Shown here: positions 60,990-64,000 of the stretch, in pieces
Position numbering within the stretch: position 1 is the first letter of the stretch
Layout of the letters: the number at the start of each line of letters is the position of its first letter
NCBI RefSeq assembly: GCF_002158995.1
Contig: NZ_LOHF01000023.1
Span: forward strand, 39,420 to 103,419
From: Pseudomonas caspiana
GTDB taxonomy: Bacteria; Pseudomonadota; Gammaproteobacteria; Pseudomonadales; Pseudomonadaceae
DNA length: 64,000 nucleotides
Direction: 5' to 3'
Notes under the pieces: model-generated
Seen by the model: the letters and a program-made list of their open reading frames with translations, nothing else
What the model was told of the DNA's origin: nothing
Databases searched by the model: none
Position numbers and translations under genes: made by a program

Positions 60990-63023
60990 ATGGGTTGGCT
61001 GCAATCACGGCGCTTGCTGTATTGGCTGGGCGTGACCGTGCTTTTTTTGGTGCTGCTGAGTGTTTTGCGGCTGGTGTTTTTCTTCGGCTTCTCCGGTGTT
61101 GATCCTGCCAGCCTGAGCACTGACGCCACCGTCGCTCAAACGTTGAGCATTGGCTTTCGCTTCGATTTACGTTTGGCCCTGCTGTTGGCGTTACCCCTCG
61201 TCGTGCTGTTGTGGTTCCCCCGTTGGAATCTGCTGAGCGTGAGGATGCTGCGCTGGTTGGCGCGGGGGTACCTCGCCGTTGTATTGGCGCTGGTCACTCT
61301 GATCTACATCGTCGATTTTGGTCATTACGCGTATCTGGGTGTGCGGATCAACGCCAGTGTTATGCGCTATCTGGATGACGCGCAGATTTCCCGGGACATG
61401 CTCTGGCAAACCTATCCAGTGCTGTGGATCACCGCCAGTTGGCTCGCCGGTATCGGGGTGATAATCGCGGCGTTCATCGGGCTGGAGCGGATTACCCTTG
61501 AGCGCCAGGCCAAACCGATCAGGCGGTGGTCTGCCGCATTTGGCGCAGTACTGGTGACGTTGGCCACTTTATTGGGGCTGCTGGGTCGCGTTGAAAACCT
61601 CAATCTGGAAAACCCGGTCCCGCTGCGTTGGAGTGACGCGTTCTTCTCGGGCAACAGTCAGGTCGCCGCGCTGGGTTTGAATCCGGTGCTGTTCCTCTAT
61701 GACACGCTCAAGGTAGGGCAGTCGCGTTATGACGAAGAGTTAGTACGCCGCCATTATTCTGTGGTCGCTGATTACCTGGGCGTCGATAAGCCAGACCCGC
61801 AAAGCCTGAACTTCAAGCGTCAGCAAGACGTGCAGCCTTACAACGTGGCTGCTACCCGGCCGCCGAACGTAGTGTTTGTGATGCTTGAGTCCTTGGGCAC
61901 CAGTGCTGTGGGGGCGTATGGCAACCCGCTCAATCCGACCCCTAATCTGGATCGGCTGGCTGAGCAAAGCTGGTTCTTTCGGCATTTCTACGTGCCGGTT
62001 ACCGGAACCGCCAAGACCGTGTGGGCAAGCATTACCGGGGTTCCCGACGTTACTCGTCAGGAAACCGCAACCCGGCACCCGATGCTGACCCGGCAAAATA
62101 CGCTGATCAACGATTTCAAAGGCTACGAAAAGCTGTACATGATTGGCGGCAACTCTGGTTGGGCCAACATGAACGCGCTGATCCGCCGCAGCATCGTCGA
62201 CATCCGACTGTATGACGAGCGTGACTGGCGTTCGCCTGTGGTGGATGTGTGGGGGATTTCCGATCTGGATCTGTTCAAGGAAAGCGACCGAATCCTGCGC
62301 GCGCTGCCCAAGGATCAGCCGTTTTTCGCCTATTTGCAGACGGCAGGCAATCACCGGCCGTTTACCATCCCTAAAGAAAACGACGGTTTTGAAGTCAGCA
62401 ATCTGAGCCTAGAGCAAGTGCAGGCAGCGGGTTCGCGCAGCGTGGAGCAATACAACGCAGTGCGCTTGCTGGACTTCAATATCGGGCGGCTGATGGAGCT
62501 GGCCAAGGCGGGCGGTTACTACGAAAACACGATTTTTGTCCTGTTTGGCGACCACAACACCCGTATCAGCCAGATCCCGCATATGCCTCCGGCATTTGAA
62601 CAATTGGGCCTGGAGAGCAACAACGTGCCGATGTTGATCCACGCACCAGGCCTGATAGGGGCGAAGGTTGTCGAGGAGGCGGTCGGATTGGCGGACTTGT
62701 TGCCAACCGTGGCGGGTATGGCAGGGATTCCGTTCAGTAACGGTGCCATGGGCCGGGATATCCAGCAGCCTGCACCTGAAGGTGAGCGCGTCGTGCCGTT
62801 GGTGCTGCGCGAAGGTACTTTCCCGTTGATCGGGGGCGTCACCCGACACTTTTTACTGCAAATGGAACACGACGGCACCTCGCCGACGCTGCATGACCTG
62901 GCCTCGGCAACTCCGTTGGAGGATGTTGCAGAGCGGCACCCGGAGGAGTTCAGTCGCCTGCGAGCGCTGACCCTGGGGCTGCATGAGAGTGCGCGGTTGA
63001 TGTTGTATCGGAATGTGCAGTGA
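60990..63023 (+). CDS. LTA-synthase-like sulfatase-fold phosphotransferase
   Basis: 677 residues from the ATG at 60990, which has AAGGGG at 6-base spacing; ATG at 60984 and a GTG at 60963 are in frame too. Five hydrophobic segments in the first 210 residues, then a periplasmic alkaline phosphatase/sulfatase-fold domain: VVFVMLESLGTSAVGAYG (metal Glu), nucleophile Thr in PVTGTAKTVWASITG, and FGDHNTRIS (metal Asp-His). This is the LtaS/OpgB pattern of enzymes moving phosphoglycerol or phosphoethanolamine groups, usually manganese-dependent. Gram-negative homologs modify periplasmic glucans or surface glycans; the substrate here is unknown. Confidence 0.88.
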   Translation: MGWLQSRRLLYWLGVTVLFLVLLSVLRLVFFFGFSGVDPASLSTDATVAQTLSIGFRFDLRLALLLALPLVVLLWFPRWNLLSVRMLRWLARGYLAVVLALVTLIYIVDFGHYAYLGVRINASVMRYLDDAQISRDMLWQTYPVLWITASWLAGIGVIIAAFIGLERITLERQAKPIRRWSAAFGAVLVTLATLLGLLGRVENLNLENPVPLRWSDAFFSGNSQVAALGLNPVLFLYDTLKVGQSRYDEELVRRHYSVVADYLGVDKPDPQSLNFKRQQDVQPYNVAATRPPNVVFVMLESLGTSAVGAYGNPLNPTPNLDRLAEQSWFFRHFYVPVTGTAKTVWASITGVPDVTRQETATRHPMLTRQNTLINDFKGYEKLYMIGGNSGWANMNALIRRSIVDIRLYDERDWRSPVVDVWGISDLDLFKESDRILRALPKDQPFFAYLQTAGNHRPFTIPKENDGFEVSNLSLEQVQAAGSRSVEQYNAVRLLDFNIGRLMELAKAGGYYENTIFVLFGDHNTRISQIPHMPPAFEQLGLESNNVPMLIHAPGLIGAKVVEEAVGLADLLPTVAGMAGIPFSNGAMGRDIQQPAPEGERVVPLVLREGTFPLIGGVTRHFLLQMEHDGTSPTLHDLASATPLEDVAERHPEEFSRLRALTLGLHESARLMLYRNVQ

Positions 63024-63159
63024 GGTTATTAACTTCACATGACTGTTTGAATTGGAGTGCATTCCTTGTGGGAGCTGGGTTACTCAGATAAATCGCGTAT
63101 CGCTCCGAAACTTGTGAACCGTTTGACGATATTTTCATGCCCTGAACGGGTATGATGCC

Positions 63160-63333
63160 CACCTTCGTTGGGGAGTAGCCTGCTGCTGAGTGACATCAGC
63201 AGCGTTCGTATCAACATTCTCGGCAGCAGCCGTGGTACGAGCACCTTTTGGTTGGCGAGACCAGCGACATATCCATGCCTAAAGTCGGGCGTGTGGATGT
63301 GTCGTTGACTCATAGCCCGACTGGAAGTAAACC
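63160..63333 (+). promoter_or_regulatory. yybP-ykoY (manganese) riboswitch of mntP
   Basis: Conserved sequence blocks in order: TTGGGGAGTAGCC at 63168, a GCTGCTGAG...TCAGCAGC hairpin, the CGTATCAACATTCTCGG loop block, GGTTGGCGAGACCAGCGA, then an expression platform: hairpin AGTCGGGC / GCCCGACT whose 3' arm abuts the GGAAG ribosome site before the GTG start. The same class controls mntP in E. coli. Confidence 0.9.
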
Positions 63334-63900
63334 GTGAGCCCCATCTCCCTCATATTTGTCGCCTTGGCCATGTCCACGGACGCTTTCGCAGCGGCCATCG
63401 GTAAAGGCTCCAGCCTGCACAAACCGCGCTTTATCGAAGCGTTACGTACCGGTCTTATCTTCGGCGTGATTGAAGCCATCACGCCCGTTATCGGCTGGGC
63501 CATCGGTAATGCCGCGAGCAGCTTTGTCGAAAGCTGGGATCACTGGATCGCCTTTACGCTGCTGCTGATTCTCGGCTTGCACATGATCTACAACGGCGTG
63601 AAGCAGGATGATGAAGAGCCAGAGGAAAAGGCCGGTCAGCATTCGTTCCTGATTCTCGCTGTCACTGCTTTTGCCACCAGCATCGACGCGCTTGCCGTCG
63701 GTGTCGGCCTTGCTTTTGTGGACGTGAACATTCTCGTCGCAGCCTCTGCAATCGGTCTGGCTACCATGACCATGGTGACGATTGGTGTGATGTTGGGCCG
63801 GGTACTGGGGACGATGGTCGGCAAGCGCGCCGAGATCATTGGCGGCTTGGTGCTGATACTGGTGGGCGCGACGATCTTGTACGAACACTTGTCGGCTTGA
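63334..63900 (+). CDS. mntP: Manganese exporter MntP
   Basis: 188 residues with a GTG start at 63334. Six membrane segments in two related halves: SLIFVALAMSTDAFAAAIGKG and FLILAVTAFATSIDALAVGVGLAF, each with the transport aspartate. Pumps Mn(II) out of the cytosol. Control by the upstream riboswitch is expected. Its location after a probably Mn-using sulfatase-fold enzyme may be coincidence. Confidence 0.96.
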   Translation: MSPISLIFVALAMSTDAFAAAIGKGSSLHKPRFIEALRTGLIFGVIEAITPVIGWAIGNAASSFVESWDHWIAFTLLLILGLHMIYNGVKQDDEEPEEKAGQHSFLILAVTAFATSIDALAVGVGLAFVDVNILVAASAIGLATMTMVTIGVMLGRVLGTMVGKRAEIIGGLVLILVGATILYEHLSA

Positions 63901-63920
63901 TTTCTGATTTGTATCAATCC

Positions 63921-64000
63921 CTGTAGGAGCTAACCGAGGTTACGAGGCCAGCGATAGCGGTTTGTCTGACACTCCGTGATCGCTGGCCTCGTAACCTCGG
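63921..64000. repeat. REP doublet, GGTTACGAGGCCAGCGAT type, cut by window edge
   Basis: CTGTAGGAGCTAACCGAGGTT ... CTGGCCTCGTAACCTCGG; right end outside the window. Same family as 9558-9650 and 9670-9762. Confidence 0.85.

Overview
The window is chromosomal DNA of a Pseudomonas, most likely of the P. fluorescens/P. putida side of the genus. Protein sequences, the PAO1-like core gene order, many REP-type intergenic palindromes ending in TGTAGGAGC/GCTCCTACA, and Pseudomonas-type gene fusions and operons all agree. It is almost entirely genic. No prophage, insertion sequence, integrase or CRISPR array was seen.

Region 1 (1-26.1 kb) is conserved core. It holds the 5' part of a membrane PAS sensor (MorA-like, cut by the window edge), ettA, a GreB-like factor, a DUF4105 envelope protein, a DUF3015 protein, a Lon-like protease, a run of small conserved proteins, fklB, a Fur-box-controlled small protein, ispB divergent from rplU-rpmA-obgE, proB, creA, rpsT divergent from murJ, then ribF-ileS-lspA-fkpB-ispH. 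From memory this follows PAO1 PA4576 down to PA4557.

Region 2 (26.2-43.4 kb) is the minor-pilin cluster fimT / fimU-pilV-pilW-pilX-pilY1-pilE, then thiO, pilR-pilS, bamD divergent from rluD-pgeF, and heat-shock clpB. The fimU-pilE block is flipped relative to the PAO1 order as remembered, and fimT carries a GRxR motif known from DNA-binding FimT proteins. A tRNA Asn-Pro-Lys-Pro operon with a strong promoter follows (43.5-44.1 kb).

Region 3 (44.1-64 kb) is more species-specific: a PhaG/RhlA-family acyltransferase behind an AT-rich leader with two palindromes; a TriABC-like RND pump with two adaptor lipoproteins; a Cache chemoreceptor with a near-perfect FliA promoter; a heme ABC importer (hmuTUV type); a two-component system divergent from a PepSY protein and cytochrome b561; then an overlapping three-gene set (sialidase-fold protein, multi-span membrane protein, LTA-synthase-like phosphotransferase). 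It ends with mntP under a yybP-ykoY manganese riboswitch. The three-gene envelope set, possibly tied to the neighbouring two-component system, is the best candidate for an undescribed system here.
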